Below, piece by piece: positions 22,990-33,529 of a DNA stretch of 64,000 nucleotides. The stretch spans positions 233,685,741 to 233,749,740 of the forward strand of contig CM041465.1 of the NCBI GenBank assembly GCA_023213395.1. Reading direction: 5' to 3'. Below the pieces are notes generated by a model. That model was not told where the DNA came from. It did no database searches and was given only the letters and a program-made list of their open reading frames with translations. This DNA is from Cycas panzhihuaensis (taxonomy: Eukaryota; Cycadophyta). The translations under genes were made by a program, and so were the position numbers. Each line of letters opens with the position of its first letter. Position 1 is the stretch's first letter.

Positions 22990-25092
22990 ATGAGACCCAA
23001 AAGGAGTAAGATTATCAAGCTAGACTGTGGTACACATCAAATTAATTTTAAAAAAGAAAAAGCACATAATGAAAAGATATGTGTTATTATAATGATGACT
23101 TAATGATTATGCGACCATTATGGAAGCAAGTATGACGATGGTCGCAATTAAATTAACTGACCACTACCATTATTCTAACATGATAACTATCTCAATAAAA
23201 ATCTATGGCAAAGTCGATAACAGGCCTTTCATAAAGTAGTCGATAGAAACAATTTATGATGAATAAGGTAGGTGCAATGATAGTCATTATTAGGGAAATA
23301 GAGAAGAATATTATTTTTAGGAAAAATGACCCCAATATTCAAACCAAATGGCTTTAAATGAAAAATGATAATAAGCAAAGAAAAATGATGATAGATGCAG
23401 GGTTTGAAAAATATGCTCTCATAGGTACATTTCCATTCTCTTCAAAGACTTTGTTTACTATAATTGTGATGTTGTCTATGTAGCCAAGAATTCTAGACAT
23501 ATCAATCAAAGCTATTGCGACTCTAGTTGGGTTACCCAGTATAGGAGAGCAGATATCTCGAGATAAATGTATTTTTAGGGAGAGGTGGTGAAGAAGATTA
23601 GAATATATAAGAAAGACATTTCAAGTTCAAGAATCCAAATTGTAGGAATTTGATCACCCGAGAAGCGATGGATAACATATTTTATTTTTACCAGAGTTAT
23701 TTTGAACCAAAAGAAATTGTATGTGCCAACAAATTTAAGAACCATGCTGAATCAAATCGCAAAAGGGACCCAATTTAACTAGGTGGAGTTTATGACTCAA
23801 CATCTTCTCAAAAATGTAGAGATGATTCATGAAATAATAAAATTTATTACATTTTGTTGTGCCATCATATTACAAGGATTGTTACTCGTCTAGTGTCTAG
23901 ATTTACAACTGCTAACTCTAGACAAAGAGTAGGCACCTTTGGCTTACTGGACTGACATATTCAATAAGGGAAATGATAAAAAATAGGTAGAAATATAGAC
24001 TAAGATGAAAAAGTGGCTCTTAGAGTGGTACCAAATAGTTAGTTTAGAGATAGAAAAAGGAGTAGTAGAAGAAATAGAACTGCGACCAGAAGAGAGAAGG
24101 ATAAGATGAAGAAGAAAGGAATACAGAGAAGAAGGATCACATTAAATTAAGAAAAAGGAAAGCAAGAGATCAAAGTATTAGACCAAAACAAGGAGAACTT
24201 GGAATCCATAAAGAGTCCTAAAATGAAAAACATGTTGAATGCAAATGGGAAAAACAAAAGTAAAGGAAAATAGCCTAGGAAAAGTTGTAGCAAGAAATTA
24301 TCAAACAATTAAGTAATTAGCCAATGAAAGTGGAGTATTTAGTAGATAAAAGAATCATGGAAGAAGGATTAAATCCTATGGAATGTGATCCATAGGATGT
24401 TATAAACTAGAAAACTTTATTTTTAGCATAAGTGACATAATAGCTAGTCATAGAATTTGAGAGTAGAACTAGGCAACCACCACCAGATGTACAACAAATA
24501 ATCCAATTGGAGTAGTAATTGTAGAAAACTGAATCAAGACTACAAGCCTTGAAGACATTTATACTTCAGTGGGCAGATGATGTAGATGACATTACACTGC
24601 AATTAGAAAAATTCAAAGAGAATTTTAATCAGTATATTCTGAAAGGTCTTCAGCCTATGTTTCACTGCCTTGGTGCTTGGATTCTGAAAATTGATGAAGA
24701 GTCTTAGTGCTACATGGAATTATGGAAACAAGAAAGAGCATACTATGTAGAGTTATAAATAGCCTAGAAGATGAATGAAGAATTGACATGAGAAATAGAG
24801 CATTTATATTATGGGGAAATACTAACATTACCATAATTAGAGGCCCTTTGGGATGTAGGACTTTCAATTTTTTGAAATAGAAAGGTATAAGTTTGCCACT
24901 ATAAATCACACAACTAGATCTAGAGTACATTAGATGAGAAAGGGAAAAAATTAAAGAGGCACAAAAAGGGTGTAGTAAGGATAAGGATACTGGTAAAAAC
25001 TTCAAGAATTTAGAGGGGAAAAAAGGATGGAGAATTTTTTTTTTAATTTAAAAAATTTTTAGAATAAGTGAGGTCACTCATTAAACCTATTG
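22990..25092 (+). other. G1 post-pol region, unassigned
   Basis: About 2.1 kb lies between the integrase end and the polypurine tract. Part of it (about 23790-24700) has long stop-poor stretches rich in Lys, Glu and Arg, for example EELRPEERR-like wording at 24080, and might be an extra ORF. I recognise no env, gag or dUTPase motif. On the minus strand 24655-25005 is open but motif-free. Confidence 0.4.
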
Positions 25093-25101
25093 CAGGAGAG
25101 A
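25093..25101 (+). other. G1 polypurine tract
   Basis: The run CAGGAGAGA lies immediately before the TG that opens the 3' LTR. Confidence 0.7.
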
Positions 25102-25640
25102 TGTGTGTGAAAAGAAAAAGGCACATCAAATAATTAAGAATTTTATATTAGTTAGTTAGACCAAGTATGACCAAGAGCAACTATAGGTGTGAACAAGTAC
25201 AATTAGAAGTGACTGCAGGTGCGACCGACCACGATAATGGTACAACCAAGTGTGACCAACTTTGATAAAGGGTATGACTAGCTGTAATTAGATTAAATCT
25301 TATTTGTAATCTAATGGCCAAGATTAGTTATTAAGGGATTAATAGTTATATAGGAAAAGATAGTTATAACTAAATGTAACTAGAATAGCCAAATAAAATA
25401 GTTGTACCCTATATGCGATAGATATATATATGTATAGATTAGGATTGTTCTCTCCTTTGGCCATCTATATTGTAGGCCTTTTTGTTGTACACTACTTCAT
25501 CTTGTGTCTAGTTGTGAGAGGACCAAACACAAGGCCTTCACATAATGAAGTTTGGTTTTCATACTCCAATTGTGGTCTCGTGTTATATATTCTATTATAA
25601 TTCTTTGTGAATGAGTTTGAGTTAGATTAGCTAGTGCATA
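25102..25640 (+). repeat. 3' LTR of G1
   Basis: Starts TGTGTGTGAAAAG and ends GTGCATA. It aligns with 16006-16556 throughout, for example the shared block GGCCATCTATATTGTAGGCC. Divergence is substantial, so the insertion is old. Confidence 0.88.
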
Positions 25641-26140
25641 ATCTCTTAAAAAATGACTCCTCCTCCTAGAGCACAAAAGCAAATAAATGCTTTTGTTAAT
25701 TAAAGGAAATAATAGCAACCATTCCCATACTAACATCCCTAGTTCTTTGAAAAACCTTTATTTTTAAAAGTGATGCCTTAAGAATGGATGTCAATGTTGT
25801 ATTTATATAAGAAGGAATACCTATAGCCTTTGAAAGTAGGAAACTTAATGTAGTAGAGAAACTCTACTCAACGCATGATAAGAAAGTACTAGAAATAATA
25901 TATGTCCTACATAAATGGCGACAATATCACTTATGGAGTGAATTTATTGTTAAAATAAATCATAATAGTCTTTTCTACCATTTAAAATTGAAAGAGTTAT
26001 ACCCATGACGATAGAACTTGATTTAAAAAAATACAAGCTTATGACTGCAATATTTTCTACAACAAGGGCAAGCTAAATGTCATTACTGATGAACTCTCCT
26101 AAAGAGAAGAAGATAAAATCTCCAACCTTATGTAATTACC
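25641..26140 (+). pseudogene. G2 RT tail and RNase H (Ty3/gypsy)
   Basis: The RT tail reads LKEIIATIPIL. RNase H follows as KSDAL, then GIPIAFESRKLNVVEKLYST, YVLHKWRQYHLWSEFI, KINHNSLFYHLK and KGKLNVITDELS. These are the conserved gypsy motifs (SDAS, PIAF.S.KL, YS..EKE, W.YL, TDH.SL). The 5' part of the element is missing: G1 ends at 25640, exactly where this begins. Confidence 0.88.
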
Positions 26141-26229
26141 ATACCTAATCCTAGTTAGATAACTAATCTTGAAGCTAAATATGTAAAAAGTATCAAAACT
26201 GGAGAATTGATTATGGAAATACAATAAGT

Positions 26230-26744
26230 TTCTTATAATAATTATAAATGGAAAAATGATATTATTTAGTATAAGGGAAGAATCTTCTTAGACTGGAACT
26301 TCAAACTTAAAATATAAATCATGAGAGAATATCACTCAGTGCCAATGGTGGGGTACATAAGATTTTTTAAGATATACTCCACATATAGACAATTATTCTT
26401 TTGAAAAAATATAAAAAATGACATCAAAATATACATGGAAAATATCCACTTTTTAAAGTAACTAAACATAAAAATGTAAACCTACTAGGCCTATTATAAT
26501 TGTTGCCCACCCTATAACAAAAATAAAAAAGCATCATCATGGACTTTATGATAGGTTTCCTAGTATCATAAGACAAGGACATGAATTTTGTGGTAGTTGA
26601 TAGGTTAACTAAGTTTATACACTTTATAGCTATGCAATCAACATATAGGGCTCTATAAATTATGAAAGTATTCATGAAAGAGACATATAGGTTGTATGGG
26701 CTATTACACATAATTGTTTATGATTGAGATCCCAAATTTATAAG
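26230..26744 (+). pseudogene. G2 integrase, left half
   Basis: Readable pieces: the zinc domain REYHSVPMVGYI...FFKIYSTYRQLFF, then the core SMDFMIGFPVS (first Asp), NFVVVDRLTKFIHFIAMQ and HIIVYD.DPKFIS (second Asp). At that point the frame breaks where element G3 inserted. The other half continues at 53561. Confidence 0.88.
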
Positions 26745-26982
26745 TGTTATGAACCTTAGTTCATAACTTAAGGACAATTTCATAGGCACTAAGGAAGAAC
26801 ATGAGCACATAAAATATACTAAAGTATATAATGGCTAGAGACCAAAAGAAATTGGTTAATAAAATGAATGACGATGAATGTTTATAATGAGAGAGTATTT
26901 GAAGCCTTAAAAAGGAATTTATGAAAGGACATGACTTTCCATTCCTAACAAATTTAATTATATATTAAGAAGATTTGTAACA
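26745..26982 (-). repeat. G3 LTR (3' in element orientation)
   Basis: Plus-strand ends TGTTATGAAC and TTTGTAACA form the inverted termini. Aligns with 53319-53555 along its whole length. Confidence 0.9.
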
Positions 26983-26995
26983 AGATCTCCTCTTG
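26983..26995 (-). other. G3 polypurine tract
   Basis: Minus strand CAAGAGGAGATCT directly abuts the LTR. Confidence 0.75.
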
Positions 26996-27004
26996 ATATG
27001 TTTC

Positions 27005-28237
27005 ACCCATGAAACCTCTATTGATGATGTCAATAGGTTCCCAAGTGGCATCTTCAAGAGATAGTTGCTTTTACTTAATTAAGTATTATTGAATTATTTT
27101 TTACTATAGTTGTTTATTACAAATCTTAATAATGGCTTCAGGAATAAGAACCAATTTTCCTTCTTCATCTAAGAGTGATAATTTTGTCTATACAAGAATA
27201 TGGACACCTATTTTTTTCTTTAGGAAAGATACATAAAAAACATTATACATCTTAAAAGTAAGGGGGGTTTCTAGGATATAAGAAACTTCCCCAACTTTTT
27301 GTTTTACTGGATATGGCCCATAGACACTTGGGCTTAACTTTTCTTATCGAGATCCTTTTAAGGATGCTTATTTATATGGTTGCAACCTTACACAAGCCTA
27401 ATCTCCTACCTCTAGTTCCCTTTCTATATGATGTTTGTTAGCCTGCTACATCATTTGGTTCCTTTTTTCTTCTAATTTTTCCTTTAAGATTTTAATTATA
27501 TCTCGTGTTTCTTAAAGGTAGTCAATCATTGATGGAACCTTAGTATCTTTGATTATCTTATCCTTTAGTTGTATTGGTTAGTATCCATATAGTGCTTAAA
27601 ATAGTGATATTTTGATGGATGAATGATAAGAAGAATTATACCAACCTTTATTCAGGTGTAAGCATTTTACCCACGAGTTCTACTTGCCAACCATATAGTT
27701 CTTTAAGTAACTTTCTAAGCATTTGTTATCTGCCTTAACTTGACCATTTATCTATGGATGGTGACTAGTGCTTATTTCTAACTTTGTGCTGACTTATTTA
27801 AATATCTCTTGCCAAAAATGCCTCAAGAATTTGGGATTCCTATCATTGATAATGGTATAAGAGAAACCATATAGCCTATGTATTTATTTAATAAATATTT
27901 CTTCTAATTGAGGGGGTTTGTATATGGATTGCATTGGTACAAAGTAGGTGATTTTTTAAATGATCTACTACCACATATATAACATCTTTCCCTTTTAAGT
28001 CAGGCATTCCTATCATAAAATCTATATTGAGGCTTTTCCATTTTTGTCATGGGATGGGCAAAGCTTATAACAAGCTTAGAAAAATTGTGTTTGTATTTAT
28101 TTACCTAGCAAATGGAACATTCTACAACAAAATTTTAAACTTCTTTTTTTATTCCCTTCTAAACGAATGATTGTTTAGCTCTGAGATATATTTTAAAGAA
28201 GCCTTCACATCTTAGTATTGGAACTACATGTGCTTCT
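27005..28237 (-). pseudogene. G3 integrase with C-terminal chromodomain
   Basis: The zinc-domain remnant (WKGIKKEV-like, then CSIC) is at about 28110-28200. The core shows YVVVDHLK (first Asp), TIINDRNPKFLRHFWQEIF (second Asp) and DGQVKADNKCLE, where the catalytic Glu position carries Lys. Then GWYNSSYHSSIKIS, EEKRNQMM, ELEVGD and VGEVSYILETP follow. The C-terminus has LLDEEGKLVLIPEAII and a chromodomain with YLIK and EDATWEP (27010-27110 in plus coordinates). Chromodomains of such elements bind modified histone H3 and steer insertion to heterochromatin. The N-terminal end is cut at 28237 by C2. Confidence 0.88.
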
Positions 28238-28736
28238 TATTAAACCTTTATGTTTAAATGTTAAGTAATGTACTTTATATTGTAATGTTATGTACTTTAT
28301 GTAAGGGTGTTTTACCACCTAGCATGATAAAATACATGCCTACATTCTTTCTAATAGCATAATGTTGTCACTTGAGGGTCAATACATCCCTTGTACACTT
28401 TTACATATGTGAGTGCACACGGGTTAAGGCATGCATGTCTTATAAGTATTAAACATGCAGCCCCTTATGGTTCCTCCTCTTCATTTATATATTATGACCA
28501 TTTCTCATGTGGATCATAAGAGGGTGAGGTATTGTATTATTATGCTACTAATTTGAATATAAGATAATCTTGTTTACTTAGAGTGGGGATCAATTCCTAC
28601 TCCTCCATATCTTATGTCTTTCATATGATTGAGTTCATACTTACTTCATAGCTTATTTGCTCCTTCATATAGTGCTGTTGATGTGATGCTCATTATCTTA
28701 TTCTCTTAGCACACTCCCTCTCCAAGAGATCCTAGG
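28238..28736 (+). repeat. 5' LTR of C2
   Basis: Begins TATTAAACC (TGTTAGACC in the partner) and shares sequence with 46355-46853 up to GATCCTAGG. No convincing primer site follows; the LTR could extend about 30 bp further. Confidence 0.85.
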
Positions 28737-29928
28737 ATATATTTGGAAAAGAAATCCTAAACTTGTATTTGGTATATGCAAGATAAAAATTACTAGATCT
28801 AATTTATATATTTTTTAAAAGTTTATTTAGTGGGTACAGTAAGGAAAAAACATAAAAATCACTATTTTTTCTCTATTTTTATAGCAGAGAAAAAAAAAAA
28901 AAAACCATAGTTTATTTTGTAATCACTATAGAATCTCCTCTACTAGTTGTAAATTAGTCTAAATTTGCTCTTCTTAGAAAATGTCTACGCTTAGATAACT
29001 CCTAACTTTATTGGGTAGAATTCTCCATAACTTGGACAAATTTCTATATAGTGTTGAGTTGGATATCACTTAGAACACTTATGTACTAGCATTTTAAGGC
29101 TTTACACATGTATTAATACCTTGGCCAACCCTATTATAGTGAAAAAATCTTGCTCAAAAAAAGAGTTTTTTTTACACCTGGTTGACCGTTTGATCCTTAT
29201 ACAGTCCCTACACCCTTCAAATCTATTTTTTGACTTGTTCTTACTAGTTTCTTCACAAAATTCTATGAAGACTGTCTCATATCCTTCATCCTGAGTTGGG
29301 ATCCTCATTTTTTAAGTCAACTCATGATTTGACACCTTTACTTGATTGGGCAGATTGACTGTTCTTTTAATTTTTTGTCACCATCACCAAAGGTCTGTGA
29401 AAAATAAATTTTGAATAAAATTTTTGATCTTCAACTTTATCAAAATAACCTTAGGTTATAAAAAGTTGGATATTCTAGGAGTATACCATATTTCATAAAT
29501 TTTATTTTTTCTAAAGTTTGTTTTCTAAAAGAATTTTCTTTCTTATTTTATCATTGAAAAACAAACCACTTTATTTTTTAATTTTTTGAACCCTTTAACA
29601 CAATTTTTTTTTAAAGTATATTATTTGACTAAAAAACAAGTAATTTCAGTCATTTTTTTGTACTTTTAATAAGAAATTCACATTGTACAAGGTTTTCTAA
29701 TGATCCTTATGATGTGTACTTTATGCCCTAGTCATAAAAAAAGGGTAATAAATTATTTTATAAATAAAAATTTTCTTATTTTGGAGTGGGTAAAGACTAT
29801 TTAAAGTCCTCACATTATCTTAGTGGTGTGTTCTCTTGGCGCATTTGATTAAAAGTTGTATTTAGTGGTCGTTCTTTCACTTTAAAATAAACCCACTTCA
29901 AGCACAATAAGTAAGCAAGTACTTCTTC
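28737..29928 (+). other. C2 leader, first part; no gene
   Basis: AT-rich leader with a 16-A run near 28886. The minus-strand open stretch at 29102-29308 has no family match I recognise. Confidence 0.45.
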
Positions 29929-30085
29929 ATTTCCCACTAGGTACTTTTTTTAATTTTTTAAGTGCTCTTATAAAACACTTAAAGTATTCCTTTTAGAACT
30001 TAAGTTACTTTTTTTGAAGCCTCTTGTATCAAATTTATCAAGCATTTATAAAGCAACAACATCATCATGCTTAAGTAATTTATCT
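29929..30085 (+). repeat. flanking duplication, left copy (A)
   Basis: 157 bp that recurs at 39005-39162 on the other side of N1-outer, in the same orientation, with roughly nine in ten bases identical by eye. Too long for a retrotransposon TSD. Shared core wording includes AAGTGCTCTT and TTTATCAAGCATTT. Confidence 0.85.
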
Positions 30086-30726
30086 CACCATTAAACCAAA
30101 AGACCTAGGTGGAATTGATGTTGTCACAACCCATAGACATGCCAAGCTCAACCCAGGTCACCACAACCCATAAACATGGCAGACTCAACCCAAGTCAAGG
30201 ACATCCATGGAGTTGATTAAGGATGGGTTGGAAACACTTGAGGGACTGGTGGGATACTCCAACACTCATCCCCACATCGAATTCAAAGTGATTCAAACAC
30301 TGGCCTTGACTCTGATACCATGCTAAACTTTTAACAAGGAGGGAAATCAATATTAACACCAATTAAGATCAATGAACAAAAGAGAAACTATATTAACTCA
30401 GATCAAAGATGATTATAACAAGATACTATGGCATCCTAGACTCAACATGAGTCTCTATGATGACTTGATATCTTTACTGTACCTCACCTGCCTATTTATA
30501 CATCATAGGTGGGAATACATAAGTGAGGTGAGATATATGTGGGACAAATAACCTTTGACATACCCAATGACTTTTCACTTACTAACTAACTAATGACCTT
30601 TCAACTACTTACATAACATTATTATAATATGAGACTCTTAGACCTTAATATAATACTTAATACGATAACTTTATTGACCCTAAGACACAACTTACATTCC
30701 AATACATTAAACATTATCTTCTAACA
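30086..30726 (-). repeat. N1-outer 3' LTR
   Basis: The right end TCTTCTAACA is fixed by the polypurine tract. The left 150 bases match the truncated right LTR (shared TTAAACCAAAAGAC and GGTGGAATTGAT). The right half resembles the N1-inner LTR (shared CTATTTATACATCA-like block). A primer-site-like CTCTGATACCA at 30305-30315 inside it leaves open that 30316-30726 alone is the LTR and the rest is composite. Confidence 0.6.
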
Positions 30727-30735
30727 CCTCCCTGT
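30727..30735 (-). other. N1-outer polypurine tract
   Basis: Minus strand ACAGGGAGG ends at the LTR boundary. Confidence 0.7.
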
Positions 30736-30883
30736 AATGTTTAATGTCAAGACCACAAAACTAGACATCATGATACCTAGTACTGTTGACTGATAATAAG
30801 ACTGGAACAAGATAAAACATGAGATGTTGTTTGAATTTGTAATGCCTCAGTTTGGGAATCTTCTTGAAGAAGATGACATAATC

Positions 30884-31400
30884 CTAATCTTTAACTAAAA
30901 TGCAACAATGCATGTATGTTATGCCTGCTATGTCATCTTCTATTTTTGCTATAGTATCTGTGTATTCCAACCATAGATTCAATCTCCTTTGATTATTATC
31001 ACCAGGATTGAATATGACAACATGAGATTTGGATTCCAAGATTTCCATGGAGAAAAAGAATTCCTCCTTATTTGTCTCTAAGACAACATGTATGTTCAAC
31101 TCATCAAGCCAATAAACATTCTCATGAAAGGAAAGGAGAGAGAATGAGTTCTTTCCTATCTCCACTTATAAAGGTACATATCTTGAATTAATAAAATACT
31201 CTATTTTTCCTTTTCCACTCAAGATATCTTTTGTTGTACTAGATATGATGTGGATTTTTATTATGATCACATGAACATACCTCCAAATAGTGGTTAAATG
31301 AAGATAAGATATCATCATAGCATGATTGCACTTCATGACTAGGTAGCCTACCAGAAATACATAATGGTTTGGATAAACAAGATTCTAACCAAATCCAATT
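30884..31400 (-). pseudogene. N1-outer 3' ORF, unknown protein
   Basis: The frame (open part 30884-31165) contains VEIGKNSFSLLSFHENVYWL, then ETNKEEFFFSMEILESK and EYTDTIAKIEDDIAGITYMH. Frame, length and position agree with the homologous frame in N1-inner (31990-32440), so this was a protein-coding ORF of the family. Upstream residues are hydrophobic (a Tyr/Ile/Val-rich stretch). I do not recognise the family; no protease, RT, integrase or env hallmark is visible. Confidence 0.5.
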
Positions 31401-31450
31401 TCAACTAGGGTATCCTTCATTTCTTTGAAGGAGTCTTCCAGTGCTTTTGC

Positions 31451-31824
31451 TGTTGAAATATTCAAAGAGACCATTCAATATTCAAGAATAATATATCAAA
31501 TATCATGAACATAATATAAAAATGATTATGTCATAATGTCTCTATAAATATAATAATATCATAATGGATTCCATCTTGACTCAACATGTCTACTACTCTA
31601 CCTCAACTACTTATTTATACATCACAAGTTGGAGAGAGTAGGATGACATATGTTACATATGGGATAAATGACCTCTTACACAACTAATCATATGATACTT
31701 ATTTATTGACCAATAACCTAATGACCACTTACTTACACATGTGTGCATTATTATAATATTGACTCCTAGACATGATACTCACCTAAATACTTAAGACCCT
31801 TACATTGAATGTTATCTTTCAACA
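31451..31824 (-). repeat. N1-inner 3' LTR
   Basis: Plus-strand ends TGTTGAAATATTC and CTTTCAACA are inverted repeats. Aligns with 35544-35936; the partner has a roughly 20-bp extra segment near its left end. Confidence 0.9.
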
Positions 31825-31835
31825 CCTCCCCTTAA
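31825..31835 (-). other. N1-inner polypurine tract
   Basis: Minus strand TTAAGGGGAGG next to the LTR, closely matching the N1-outer tract. Confidence 0.8.
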
Positions 31836-31989
31836 TGTTTAATGTTAAGACAATAAAAAATGACTACAAAAAATAACATGACATTTAGTACTAAAGACTG
31901 ACATAAGACATGAGATGTTATTTGAATTTGTAGTGCCTTAATATGAGAATCTTCCCAAAGATGATGTCATGGGCCTAATCTTTAACTAA

Positions 31990-32440
31990 AATGTAGCAAA
32001 ACTTGTATGTCATGCCTATGTTGTCATCTCTTATTTTTGCTATAGTATCTATGTGTCCCAACTATAGGTGTGGTCTCCTTTAATTTTTGCCTCCTAGATT
32101 AAATGTGGTAATATATGATTTCAACTCCATGAAGAGAAGGGTTTCTTTCTTATTTGTCTTCAAGTCTACAAAAATGATCAACTTCTTAAGCCAATGAACA
32201 CTTCCTTGAAAGGAAAAGAGGAACAATGATTTATTTCCTAACTCCACCTGTGTAGGTACATGTCCTGAACTAACAAAATACTTTGTTCTCTCTATATCAT
32301 CCAAGGAATCCTTTGTTCTAAATATGATGAGAATTTCCATTACGATTACATATATATATTTCTCAACTATGGCTATATAAAGATAGTATATCACTTCAAC
32401 ATGATTGACTTTCATGGATAAATAACCTACCTAAAATATA
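31990..32440 (-). pseudogene. N1-inner 3' ORF, unknown protein
   Basis: The open part 32080-32415 includes a hydrophobic start (VIYYLYIAIVEKYIYVIVME), then DSLDDIERTKYFVSSGHVP, VELGNKSLFLFSFQGSVHWL and DLKTNKKETLLFMEL. Beyond a stop the frame goes on with HIDTIAKIRDD. The N1-outer copy preserves the same order (SFSLLSFHENVYWL, TNKEE, YTDTIAKIEDD). Retained similarity in both copies supports a real, possibly membrane-linked, protein of unknown role. Confidence 0.55.
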
Positions 32441-32449
32441 CAACAACTT

Positions 32450-32950
32450 TAATGCACAAGATTTTTATTAAATGATACTCCAACTATGTTCTTCCTCCTT
32501 CTGAATGAATCTTCTAGTACTAATGCAGGATATATTAATATAACTTGAATTCTTTCAAGGATAAGCACAGAAAAACTTGTCATATTAAATGTGATCATAT
32601 AAAGTCTTGTGTACATGCATAAAACTATACAACTTAATATCTTTTGGATCATGGTAACAGATTTATCACTATGAATTAAAGTGATATCATCCAAACTTTC
32701 TATTAAGGTAGCTGTGTCTCCTTAATGTACCACCTATAAAAGATGAAGTATGAAATCACTTTTAGGTTTTTTATCCTCTATCCTTTTAATAATTTCTAAT
32801 GCAGTATTTCCTATCAATATGGTGAGGCTCAAGGTGTTTGGTGAGATAATATTCTTCTCAATCTTCAAATCTTCATTGTTATTATCTTCCTCAAATTTTA
32901 AATGAAGATCATTAGGTCTATTTTCAGAAATAGATTCATCCACTTTATGG
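32450..32950 (-). pseudogene. N1-inner gag–3' ORF linker
   Basis: Two frames (32449-32694 and 32734-32943) encode an acidic segment (EEDNNNEDLKIEKN) and a segment with MDDITLIHSDKSVTMIQK and MYTRLYMITF. The second is homologous to 35924-36133 in N1-outer (NITLIYVDKFITRIQ, TRLYMIT). Role unknown. Confidence 0.45.
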
Positions 32951-33009
32951 ATGTTGGATGAGTCTATGTGAGAACTGATCTTACTAGAATCAACTTGATT
33001 TTTCCTTTC

Positions 33010-33520
33010 TACTTTTCTTTTCAGCTTCTTTTTCTAGTTTTTAGTCAGGTTGTTAGGTAAAGTCTATTCTCTAATAATAACCTTTTTTCCTACTTCATCC
33101 TTGCTCCCTGCAATACAAAATTTGTTTATTTTTTCAAGAGCCTCTTACACCTCTTGAGGGCTCTTTTTATATGCATCTTTTAACAAACTCTGGGCTTCTT
33201 TATTAGAATTAGTATTCTAAAGTGTATGAAAGAGGAACTCATAGGAAGATGAAAGGTTTTTCTTATCAAAATTTGCAAGCATCACATCAATGGCCGCTCT
33301 ATTCTTCTTCTTAAAAATTTCCTCCCATTTTTTATTAATTAATGTAGGACCATTAAGGATAATTTTTCATAGTTGTTTAGTTATAAATATACATTCTATT
33401 TTAATTTTTAAAAATTAAAAATTAGTTCCAATATATTTGGGTAAGGCTTGAGGAAAATTTATTAGTAAAAATTCATTCTTTTCTGGCATAAAAATAATGA
33501 TATCTTCTAGCTCCATGATG
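33010..33520 (-). pseudogene. N1-inner gag-like protein
   Basis: The frame starts MELEDIIIFMPEKNEFLLIN, then KYIGTNF, KIKIECIFITKQL, KKWEEIFKKKNRAAIDVMLA, SSSYEFLFHTL and DAYKKSPQEV. The ordering (NF..WK.KIE..., W......A...I...L, then A..LL...Y) resembles the UBN2-type gag of copia elements. A Lys/Arg-rich region follows. Stops are TAG or TAA at likely Gln or Trp codons. The homologous frame at 36380-36910 supports coding. No zinc knuckle is seen. Confidence 0.55.
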
Positions 33521-33529
33521 TAAGACCAA

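Larger units (their letters stand above)
16006..25640 (+). mobile_element. Ty3/gypsy retrotransposon G1, both LTRs present
   Basis: LTRs of 551 and 539 bp flank a 8.5-kb interior with gag, protease, RT, RNase H and integrase in gypsy order on the plus strand, then a 2.1-kb stretch before the polypurine tract. Every domain is broken by stops. No TSD is visible (CTTAG left, ATCTC right), so one edge may be rearranged. The right edge abuts the RT tail of element G2. Extra content between protease and RT (a second gag-like segment) makes the interior unusual. Confidence 0.9.

Noticed and set aside
23790-25005. env-like gene in G1
   Set aside because: No signal peptide, convincing membrane span or conserved env-like motif could be seen; left as an unassigned region.
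32080-32415. F-box-associated domain in the N1 3' ORF
   Set aside because: A G.VHWL-like phrase followed by a D.KTNK phrase is suggestive, but no F-box and no further repeat structure is visible; too weak to assign.
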